Source: Yersinia similis (GTDB lineage Bacteria > Pseudomonadota > Gammaproteobacteria > Enterobacterales > Enterobacteriaceae). From it: a stretch of DNA of 64,000 nt. The position numbers and the translations under genes were made by a program. Under the pieces are notes generated by a model. That model was not told the origin of the DNA. It saw only the letters and a list, made by a program, of their open reading frames with translations, and ran no database searches. Location: the NCBI RefSeq assembly GCF_001053095.1, contig NZ_CGBP01000001.1, forward strand, positions 186,001 through 250,000, given 5' to 3'. Positions 57,215 to 64,000 of this stretch are shown here, piece after piece (position 1 is the stretch's first letter; each line of letters opens with the position of its first letter).

Positions 57215-58150
57215 ATGAATAAAGAAATACTGGCAAAAAAAGGGGGCTGCGTACTGGCATTATTTATGCTGAGCCAGACTGCCGCGGCCAACAATAATAC
57301 GGATACAGCAGGCAACGTGACTGTCAGCACCTCATTTGGATTATTGAATGCCGAGTCAATCGAGTCTGTTTATCAAGCCGAAACTGCTAATAAAAGGCTA
57401 AGTCAATTAAACTGGAAAACCAATAATGCCCCTATCGTAAAACTGGATATATCCTGGGATGCGTTGCCTCGACTAACCCTAACAGCCAAGGCCTGGAGCA
57501 CACTTTCATCAGGTCAGGGAGTGATGGATAATTATGATTGGCTTACCCCACAACAAACACAGTGGAGTGATTGGTCTCATCACGAAAAAACCAATTTAAA
57601 TTATGCCAATGAAATTGACATAAATGCGAAGATTTGGTTTTTTAAACAGCACAATTATCGGGTTGGGCCTATTTTAGGCTATCAGGAAAATAATCACAGC
57701 TGGACAGCTTATGGTGGTAACTTTAATTATAATAATGGCACAAATGTCTTTGCTGCTCCTGACGGCATTGTTGGTGTTGGTTATAAACAAAAGTTTGATA
57801 TGCTTTATATTGGCTTGGCTGGAAGTTATCGTTATCAACAATTAGAATTTAATGCCTTATTGAAATACAGCAATTGGGTTAATGCCAATGCATACGATAA
57901 TCACTATAGCCGCAAAGTTTCATTTAAAGACAGTAGCAAGAATTCAAGTTACTACTCGGCCGTTATTGATGCTGGATATTACTTCACAGAAAATACTAAA
58001 CTTTTCGTGGAAGCGGCTTGGAACCAATATTCTGAAGGGCGAGGAGAGACACAAACGCTCAACTACGCCACCGGGAATGTTGGCAATGGTAAATCGGGTA
58101 TTGAGCATCAAAGCCAAACCCTTACCGTAGGTTTTCAGTACAAATTTTAA
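57215..58150 (+). CDS. Omptin-family outer membrane protease with an altered active site
   Basis: 311 residues, signal peptide to about residue 25, ten-strand omptin barrel. RLSQLNWKTNNAPIVKLDISWD, LNYANEIDINAKIW and YNYR-like segments align with OmpT, Pla and PgtE. Of the four catalytic residues, Asp85 (here Asp108), Asp210 (Asp228) and His212 (His230 in AYDNHYS) are kept. Asp83 is replaced by Asn106 (VMDNYDW against MVDQDW). Activity may be weak or altered in specificity. It is not Pla; chromosomal omptins are known in Yersinia. Confidence 0.85.
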   Translation: MNKEILAKKGGCVLALFMLSQTAAANNNTDTAGNVTVSTSFGLLNAESIESVYQAETANKRLSQLNWKTNNAPIVKLDISWDALPRLTLTAKAWSTLSSGQGVMDNYDWLTPQQTQWSDWSHHEKTNLNYANEIDINAKIWFFKQHNYRVGPILGYQENNHSWTAYGGNFNYNNGTNVFAAPDGIVGVGYKQKFDMLYIGLAGSYRYQQLEFNALLKYSNWVNANAYDNHYSRKVSFKDSSKNSSYYSAVIDAGYYFTENTKLFVEAAWNQYSEGRGETQTLNYATGNVGNGKSGIEHQSQTLTVGFQYKF

Positions 58151-58515
58151 TCATAGAAAAGCACAGTAAACGCCGGAAATCGAAAATCATGGGCTGTGTG
58201 CAGTTTATCTGTGTACAGCCCATCGCTATAGGCACCCACCCCATAGATATGCCGATAGGCACTAATTTACGTGATAAACATTACTATCTTTTTAAACTTT
58301 ACTCACATTTTCACATCTTAAGTCTTCACCAAAAAATAAGCAATATCATGTTTTTTATAAAAAAATAAATATAATCATTACTAGAAAGCGCCATGTAAAC
58401 ATGAGCAACAATTAACAGTAGTCATTAATTACCGTTTATTACCGTGACTCAGCTCAAGTTTTCTCTTGCCAAGCCGTTACTTGAATCATGTTTTCCTTTT
58501 TATTTAGGACGCTCT
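58151..58515. other. Spacer between the omptin and chemoreceptor genes
   Basis: 365 bp with a perfect inverted repeat ATGGGCTGT (58189-58197) and ACAGCCCAT (58215-58223), likely a terminator or mRNA hairpin for the omptin gene without a clear T-run. No gene. Confidence 0.55.
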
Positions 58516-60303
58516 ATGCTTGATTCCATTCGCTCACGTATTTTGGCAGCCTGTATTATCATCGTTGCGGGTTCGCTCGCCATCAACACCTTCCTCAACT
58601 ATTCCGTTGCCAATAAATATAATAACAGCGCCATAGATAATACCCTGACAGCACTCACTGTTAGCCACAGTGTCAGCATTGCTGAATGGGTGGCATCCAA
58701 AACACAAATGATCATGTCGCTCAAAGACAACGCATTAACCGCAGAACCACTCGCTGCCCTAAAGCAAGTGTCTGCAGCAGGCGGCTTTATTAATGTCTAT
58801 ATTGGCTACGCCAATAAAACGGCTATTTTCTCCAACCCGGATGGCATTCCCGCCGATTATGACCCCACCGAGCGCCCGTGGTATCTACAAGCCATGAATG
58901 CAGGTAAGCCTGTGGTGACACCTCCGTATATCGATGCAGGGACCCAGCAGTTGGTCGTCACATTTGCATGGCCCATTGTTCAAGATGGAGTTCTTAAAGG
59001 CGTGATCGCTGCCGATGTCACTATGGGCAGTGTAATTGCCAATGTGAATGCTATACACCCAACCGATAATAGCTTCGGGATGCTAATCGGGGCTGATGGC
59101 ACAATCATCGCCCATCCTGAGACGGTGCTAACTCTTAAGTCACTGGCCAATATCGCGCCGAACCTGAATTTGCAGACACTGCTTACGGCAACGGTACCTG
59201 TTTCAACAGATATTGGCGGCAGCAGCAAATTATTGCTCGCTCAGGCAATCCCTGGAACGCAGTGGTTTACCATCGTTGCACTGGATAAATCTCAAGCGAC
59301 TGCAGGAATGCATTCATTACTAACGACATCATTAGTAACATTGGTGATAATTATCTTCATCTCTGCGGTGGTGATAGCGCTGATAACCCAACGCGCCCTG
59401 ACGCCATTAACGCATGTCCAGCAAGCGATGGATGCTATCAGTTCCGGTTCAGCAGACCTCACTCAGCGCCTTCCGGCTGAAGGCCGTGATGAAGTGGCAC
59501 AGATTGCCCGCTCATTTAATCAGTTTGCAGATAAGCTCAGTCTGGTTATGGCTCAAATCCGTGGTACCAGCGAATCTGTCCGGGTAGCAGCGAATGAAAT
59601 CGCAGCAGGCAACCAAGACTTATCGGGTCGAACAGAATCAGCCGCCGCCAGTTTGCAGCAAACCTCAGCAGCACTGGAACAAATTTCGGCAACCGTCGCT
59701 CAATCAGCCAGTGCCGCACGGCAAGCTAACAACGCGGTACTTTCTGCCTCTAAGGATGCTTCTCGCGGTGGCGAAGTTATCACTAAAGTCATCACAACGA
59801 TGGAGTCAATTGAAACAGCCTCTGGAAAAATTGGCGATATCACTAGCGTCATTGATGGCATTGCTTTCCAAACAAATATTCTGGCACTGAATGCTGCCGT
59901 CGAGGCCGCTCGGGCAGGTGAGCAAGGACGAGGTTTTGCCGTGGTTGCAGGCGAGGTTCGTATACTGGCACAACGCAGCGCACAAGCGGCTAAAGAGATA
60001 AAAAACCTGGTCGAATCGACGGTCAGCAGTGTGGCATCAGGCTCCAGCCAAGTGCGCCAAGCCAGTAATGCCATGACCGATATTGTCGGTAGTGTCTCTG
60101 ATGTCACGACCATTATGTCGGAGATCACCAATGCCGCTGATGAACAAATGCGTGGCATTCACGAAATAAATAGTGCGGTGGCGCAATTAGATACGATGGT
60201 GCAACAGAATGCCGCACTCGTGCAGGAGTCAACGGCCGCTTCAGCGGCCTTACAAGCTCAGGCCACTGATTTAACTGATACTGTTAATCAATTTAAGATC
60301 TAA
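58516..60303 (+). CDS. Methyl-accepting chemotaxis protein with periplasmic Cache domain
   Basis: 595 residues from [20 protein letters not shown] at 58516, which has AGGA upstream; the ORF opens at 58444. A membrane helix at residues 8-28 precedes a Cache-type ligand domain ([22 protein letters not shown]). A second helix near residue 285, a HAMP region, and a signalling domain follow; its tip reads [36 protein letters not shown]. It ends QFKI, so it lacks the NWETF tether for CheR/CheB. The ligand is unknown; related receptors sense amino or organic acids. Confidence 0.9.
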   Translation: MLDSIRSRILAACIIIVAGSLAINTFLNYSVANKYNNSAIDNTLTALTVSHSVSIAEWVASKTQMIMSLKDNALTAEPLAALKQVSAAGGFINVYIGYANKTAIFSNPDGIPADYDPTERPWYLQAMNAGKPVVTPPYIDAGTQQLVVTFAWPIVQDGVLKGVIAADVTMGSVIANVNAIHPTDNSFGMLIGADGTIIAHPETVLTLKSLANIAPNLNLQTLLTATVPVSTDIGGSSKLLLAQAIPGTQWFTIVALDKSQATAGMHSLLTTSLVTLVIIIFISAVVIALITQRALTPLTHVQQAMDAISSGSADLTQRLPAEGRDEVAQIARSFNQFADKLSLVMAQIRGTSESVRVAANEIAAGNQDLSGRTESAAASLQQTSAALEQISATVAQSASAARQANNAVLSASKDASRGGEVITKVITTMESIETASGKIGDITSVIDGIAFQTNILALNAAVEAARAGEQGRGFAVVAGEVRILAQRSAQAAKEIKNLVESTVSSVASGSSQVRQASNAMTDIVGSVSDVTTIMSEITNAADEQMRGIHEINSAVAQLDTMVQQNAALVQESTAASAALQAQATDLTDTVNQFKI

Positions 60304-60376
60304 CGCGCTGATCCTATCAGCCAGAACAGCCGTCATTCAGTTCCAGCAGGTTATTTACCCGCCCGCTGGAACGTGG

Positions 60377-61366
60377 CTATTTCAGTATGATCCGTGCACC
60401 TATTTTAATCGGTACGAATTTATTGTGTGCCACTCCGGCATCGGTTAGCGCTTGCCGAAGTTGTTCTGGTGGCTCATCCAATGACTCATCAGCCAGTTCA
60501 AAGACCCCCCAATGAATCGGGATCGTCACCGGTTGGTGTAATTGTTGAAACAATTGCACCGATTGCTGTGGGTCCATATGTTGCGCCTGCATAAACCAAC
60601 GTGGTGCATAAGCCCCGATCGGCAGTGCTGCATAATTGAATGGCCCCAACGCCTCACCGATATCCAATAATTGCTGGCAATAGCCAGTATCACCACTGAA
60701 ATAAAAGTTAACTTCGCCTCGTTTCACTACCCAGCCAGACCACAAACTGTGATTCCGATCCCAAGGTGTACGCATACTCCAATGGCGAGCGGGTACACAA
60801 TGAAACTCAAAGTCAGCGACGACTTGTTGATCCCACCAATCCAACTCATAAACATGGCGAGCGCCATGCTGCCGCAACCAATTTTTCAGTCCTAATGGGG
60901 CCAGAAACATCACATCAGGGAAACGGCGCAATAATTGCGTGATAGTAGTGGCATCCAAGTGATCGTAATGATTATGAGATATCACGATCACATCAATATC
61001 GGGCAATTGTTTTACGCTGGCAGGTACTGGTGTTTTACGCTGTGGGCCATAAAAATTAACCGGTGAAGCCCGGCTTGAAAGCACAGGGTCAAACAACACA
61101 GTTTGCCCACTGATACGTAATAATAATGAGGCATGACCAAGCCACCACAACGCATCTTGCTGCCCTGAAAAGTCAGCCTGTTGCCACCAATCGGTGACGA
61201 ACTGCGGGTATCCCCGTTGAGGAGGCTTGGGTAGCGACTGGCGCTTCCTTTCTTCACGCCAGCGTTTCAAATCCTGTGGATGATGAACAACCGGTTCTAC
61301 ATTCTGAAATCCAAACTCCGTGTGATGTGGCTTGCTGGCATCATAATAGGGGTTTTTCTTGGCCAT
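60377..61366 (-). CDS. Metallo-beta-lactamase-fold hydrolase, NAPE-PLD-like
   Basis: 329 residues from MAKKNPYYDASKPHHTEF at 61366, with GGAAG upstream. The metal motif is SHNHYDHLD (HxHxDH) near residue 148, with further ligands in ARHWSMR, FSGDTGYC and IPIHWGVFE. WLGHASLLLRISGQTVLFDPV is typical of the UlaG/NAPE-PLD-like subgroup. It probably hydrolyses a phosphodiester lipid or lactone in the cytosol; substrate unknown. Convergent with the chemoreceptor gene. Confidence 0.85.
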   Translation of the reverse strand: MAKKNPYYDASKPHHTEFGFQNVEPVVHHPQDLKRWREERKRQSLPKPPQRGYPQFVTDWWQQADFSGQQDALWWLGHASLLLRISGQTVLFDPVLSSRASPVNFYGPQRKTPVPASVKQLPDIDVIVISHNHYDHLDATTITQLLRRFPDVMFLAPLGLKNWLRQHGARHVYELDWWDQQVVADFEFHCVPARHWSMRTPWDRNHSLWSGWVVKRGEVNFYFSGDTGYCQQLLDIGEALGPFNYAALPIGAYAPRWFMQAQHMDPQQSVQLFQQLHQPVTIPIHWGVFELADESLDEPPEQLRQALTDAGVAHNKFVPIKIGARIILK

Positions 61367-61425
61367 TTTACTTCCTTCACTGCCAACCGCTGTTGCAGCC
61401 AACATACATTAACTGGGGTTTTATG

Positions 61426-61461
61426 AATTTGGTTTTATACATTAATTTGGTTTTATACATT
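61426..61461. repeat. 18-bp tandem repeat, 2 exact units
   Basis: AATTTGGTTTTATACATT at 61426-61443 and again at 61444-61461. A weaker third unit may lie upstream. Confidence 0.9.
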
Positions 61462-61793
61462 AATCATTTTTCTGTAACACATCACACGAGAGCAAAGGTG
61501 ATCCTTCTCACAGGGTAGATAATAACCCGCTGATATGTGATGGCATTTCATGCGATTAATACCAATATTGCCACTATTGTCACAGTCATTATGGTGGCAA
61601 GAGGGCATTATCACGCATTCATGCTACTTTGGACATTCTGTCTTATTGCGGAATAAATACGACTCTCTCTCAATTGATGTATATCAATTTTTGTTGATAT
61701 ACATGGCTTTTTGCGTCGTAAAAATCTTTTTCGTGATCTCTGACTCATTTTTATGAACACTATACCGCTATAAAGAAAACAGTTATTCATTAT

Positions 61794-61813
61794 AAATGAA
61801 ACATTGTTTTAAT
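61794..61813. promoter_or_regulatory. KdgR-box-like operator
   Basis: AAATGAAACATTGTTTTAAT fits the KdgR consensus (TGAAAC-N-x-TTGTTTTA type) of pectin and uronate genes. It sits 17 bp upstream of the ATG, next to the ribosome site, where repressor would block expression. Confidence 0.75.
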
Positions 61814-61830
61814 TTTAGGTGGCGGTAAAC

Positions 61831-63357
61831 ATGAGTAAACAGATTTCAACGAGGCATACGTTGGCTTACGGGAGTGCCAACTTGCTGGGCAGTGGGGCAT
61901 TAGCCATTAGTGGTGCCTGGCTGATGTATTTCTACACAACGTTTTGCGGACTTTCTGTTGTAGAAGCAGCCACTATCTTTTCAATCGCCAGTATTATTGA
62001 TGCCATCAGTAACCCGGTAATGGGTTATATCACGGATAACTTCTACAATACCCGCGTGGGCCGTATCTTCGGGCGCCGTCGCTTCTTTATCTTGCTGGGA
62101 ATTCCACTCGTGTTGGTCTATCCAATGCTGTGGATGAGTGGTTTTGGTTTTTGGTACTACCTGCTGACCTATGCACTGTTTGAATTAATTTACACCTCCA
62201 TCATGGTACCTTATGAAACACTGGCTACCGAGATGACAACAGATTTTGCCAAACGCTCTAAACTGACAGGTTCTAAAGCAATCTTCGGCAAGGTAGCGAA
62301 CTTCCTGGCCGCTTTCATTCCAGGTCAATTCATTGCAATTTATGGCAAAGATTCCGCAACCCCCTTCTTATATACCGGTATCGCTTATGGTCTGATTATG
62401 TGCTGCGCCATGATTTGGCTTTACAGCTCATCATGGGAGCGTCCAGCCAGCGAAGTGGTCAGGGAAACCACCAATAGTTTAGGTCAGGCACTGAAAAAGC
62501 TGTGTGTTGATATGGCATCGACTTTCCATCTGCGCATTTTTCGCAAGCATCTGGGAATGTATCTGTTCGGTTTTGGTGCTGAATGGTTGTTCGCGTCTGC
62601 ATTTACCTACTTTATTATTTTTGGCTTGGGACAAGATGCCGCATTGGTTTCGCAGCTCAATAGCTTCAGTTCTATTATGCAGCTCATCTCCACCGCTATT
62701 TTTATCGGTATCTGCGTAAAAATGGGCTTCGCTCGCCCCTTCCGTATTGCTCTACAAGTGGTGATTGTCAGCGTGATTGCCTACGCCGCGCTGTATTTCA
62801 CCGGTTGGTCTGAGACTACGACCGTTATCGTCCTGTTCTGTATTACCGCGGTCTTCGGTTTAAGTACCGGAGGGATCTACTATATTCCGTGGACCGTTTA
62901 TACCTTCCTGGCCGATGTGGACGAAGTCTTGACCGGGCGTCGCCGGGAAGGGATTTATGCAGGTGCGATGACATTCGCCGGGAAAATGGTACGTTCGGTG
63001 ATTGTCTTTGCCATGGGCTGGACGTTAAGCCGCTTTGGCTTTGTTTCTGGTCAATCTAATCAGCCAGAAATTGCCGTGCAAGCCATTGTCGGTGTCTTTG
63101 CCATAGGGGTTATCTCACTGGCATTAGTCGCTATCTACTACACCACTCAGATGAAGCTAGATCGCAAAAATCACAGTATTTTATTGGAAGAAATTGAACG
63201 CATCAAAAATGGCGGTGCTATGGCGGATATCCCTGCCCACGCCAGAGCCGTCGCGGAAGAACTGACGGGGTGGAAATATGAACAATGTTGGGGCAATAAC
63301 CCCTTGGGCGTCAAAGCGTCGCCAACCGTCATACCTAAACCGGTTACCGAGAGTTAA
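61831..63357 (+). CDS. GPH-family sugar:cation symporter, TogT-like oligogalacturonide transporter candidate
   Basis: 508 residues from MSKQISTRHTLAYGSANLLGS at 61831, with AGGTGG upstream; the GTG at 61819 is less likely. Twelve membrane segments, GPH-family loop GRIFGRRRFFILLG near residue 87. The C-terminal tail ends with LTGWKYEQCWGNN, which I associate with oligogalacturonide transporters of the TogT type. A KdgR-like box in front supports control by 2-keto-3-deoxygluconate and a role in pectin breakdown-product uptake. The exact substrate is inferred. Confidence 0.7.
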   Translation: MSKQISTRHTLAYGSANLLGSGALAISGAWLMYFYTTFCGLSVVEAATIFSIASIIDAISNPVMGYITDNFYNTRVGRIFGRRRFFILLGIPLVLVYPMLWMSGFGFWYYLLTYALFELIYTSIMVPYETLATEMTTDFAKRSKLTGSKAIFGKVANFLAAFIPGQFIAIYGKDSATPFLYTGIAYGLIMCCAMIWLYSSSWERPASEVVRETTNSLGQALKKLCVDMASTFHLRIFRKHLGMYLFGFGAEWLFASAFTYFIIFGLGQDAALVSQLNSFSSIMQLISTAIFIGICVKMGFARPFRIALQVVIVSVIAYAALYFTGWSETTTVIVLFCITAVFGLSTGGIYYIPWTVYTFLADVDEVLTGRRREGIYAGAMTFAGKMVRSVIVFAMGWTLSRFGFVSGQSNQPEIAVQAIVGVFAIGVISLALVAIYYTTQMKLDRKNHSILLEEIERIKNGGAMADIPAHARAVAEELTGWKYEQCWGNNPLGVKASPTVIPKPVTES

Positions 63358-63375
63358 TTAATTTTTGGTCGTGAC

Positions 63376-63410
63376 CACAAACCGCACCGGTCCCGCCAGT
63401 GCGGTTTGTG
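63376..63410. terminator. Hairpin after the GPH transporter (12-bp stem)
   Basis: CACAAACCGCAC and GTGCGGTTTGTG with an 11-bp loop, 19 bp after the stop, followed by CTTCTCCCTT. Likely transcription terminator. Confidence 0.75.
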
Positions 63411-63487
63411 CTTCTCCCTTCCCTAAGCATGAATGGGTAGATAAAATATCGGCGTTGGATGTCAGCGACAATAATCTCAATGTCTTG

Positions 63488-63519
63488 ATTGATCTGTTTC
63501 AACATTGATCTGTTTCAAC
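63488..63519. repeat. 16-bp tandem repeat, 2 exact units
   Basis: ATTGATCTGTTTCAAC at 63488-63503 and 63504-63519, in the spacer upstream of ampH. Confidence 0.9.
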
Positions 63520-63648
63520 GTATGTTGGCACCCTTCCAGTCAATACAACTTTATAAAATAAATTATTCATCTACTTGAAAATTTCAGCATGTATTATGTA
63601 AATATCCGATTACTATAAGCGCACGAACACTTATTTTGCCTTTTAAAC

Positions 63649-64000
63649 ATGGATAAAAGATTGTTGAAACGTCTCTCTGCCCCGCTGCTGGCTGCTGCTT
63701 TGTGGACTATCCCGTTGCACAGCCATGCCGATACTCAGCCGTTGACCTCGCAAGATACTAAGCTGTTGACCTCGCAAGTTGTTGATCAATACGCCGAACA
63801 TATCTTCTATAACAGTGGCGCTGTAGGAATGGCTCTGGTGGTTATCGATAACAATCAGGTCGTCAACCGTAGCTTTGGTGAAACGCAACCCGGCAACAAT
63901 ATTCGCCCACGGCCAGACTCACTGATCCGCATTGCATCAATAACCAAGCTGATGACCAGCGAAATCATGGTAAAACTGGCTGATGATGGCATCGTTAAGT
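63649..64000 (+). CDS. ampH: D-Ala-D-Ala carboxypeptidase/endopeptidase AmpH (partial, 5' end)
   Basis: 117 codons before the window ends. A signal peptide (LLAAALWTIPLHSHA) is followed by QYAEHIFYNSGAVGMALVVID, GETQPGNNIRPRPDSLIRIA and the active-site SxxK as SITK, as in E. coli AmpH. Class C-like penicillin-binding protein that trims peptidoglycan in the periplasm. After the signal peptide, a 24-bp tandem duplication (63739-63762, 63763-63786) encodes PLTSQDTK/LLTSQVVD, a linker not seen in E. coli. Confidence 0.92.
   Translation, partial: MDKRLLKRLSAPLLAAALWTIPLHSHADTQPLTSQDTKLLTSQVVDQYAEHIFYNSGAVGMALVVIDNNQVVNRSFGETQPGNNIRPRPDSLIRIASITKLMTSEIMVKLADDGIVK

Larger units (their letters stand above)
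61367..61830. other. Divergent spacer upstream of the GPH transporter
   Basis: 464 bp with an 18-bp tandem repeat (61426-61461) and a KdgR-type box near the transporter start. No gene; the short ORFs here are AT-rich noise. Confidence 0.65.

Noticed and set aside
57215..58150. KdgM-type oligogalacturonate porin as identity of the outer-membrane protein
   Set aside because: The alignment with omptins (catalytic D-H pair, LNYANEIDIN, barrel size of ten strands) is much stronger.

Overview
The window is chromosomal DNA from a gamma-proteobacterium of the Yersinia type. The block mepS, pdeN(rtn), yejABEF, yejG, bcr, rsuA, radD(yejH), rplY, yejK, yejL, yejM, tRNA-Pro(GGG) follows the E. coli backbone order. 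Yersinia-type dispersed palindromes (CTTGCARCTTGAA ends) and many short tandem repeats lie between genes. The species cannot be fixed from this sequence alone.

Layout. 1-7.3 kb is a sugar or sugar-acid catabolic locus of two divergent operons: aldehyde dehydrogenase, FGGY kinase, HAD phosphatase and a truncated SIS regulator fragment on the minus strand; a XylX-like FAH-family dehydratase, a 2-hydroxyacid dehydrogenase and an SDR on the plus strand. Two identical 15-bp palindromes sit in the divergent promoter region. 7.3-17.7 kb holds backbone genes (yeiW, mtr, efpL/yeiP, uxuA, uxuB, a UxuR-type regulator, yeiR, lpxT, mepS) and a small fimbrial-like gene. An AT-rich islet at 17.9-18.8 kb carries a broken toxin-tip ORF followed by an intact putative immunity gene. 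18.9-35.7 kb is conserved backbone ending at tRNA-Pro.

35.7-57 kb is accessory DNA: an orphan gene, a 6-phospho-beta-glucosidase with an RpiR regulator, and then a complete Mu-type contractile-tail operon (tail fibre, gp48 to gp43, tape measure, frameshifted chaperone, tube, sheath, gp38, gp37-like, holin). It has no terminase, portal, capsid, integrase or endolysin. Further on are a lambdoid Q antiterminator, a self-cleaving CI-type repressor with three lambda-like operators, and a LexA-controlled DinI-like gene. I read tail operon plus control genes as an SOS-inducible tailocin (R-type phage-tail bacteriocin) built from Mu-type tail genes under lambda-type control. A four-carbon sugar-acid operon (otnK, otnC, deoR-type regulator, otnI) lies between Q and the tail genes.

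57-64 kb carries an omptin with one altered catalytic Asp, a methyl-accepting chemotaxis protein, an NAPE-PLD-like metallo-beta-lactamase fold enzyme, a GPH transporter behind a good KdgR box, and the start of ampH. A recurring oddity is short tandem repeats, four of them in frame inside genes (FGGY kinase, SDR, otnC, ampH).
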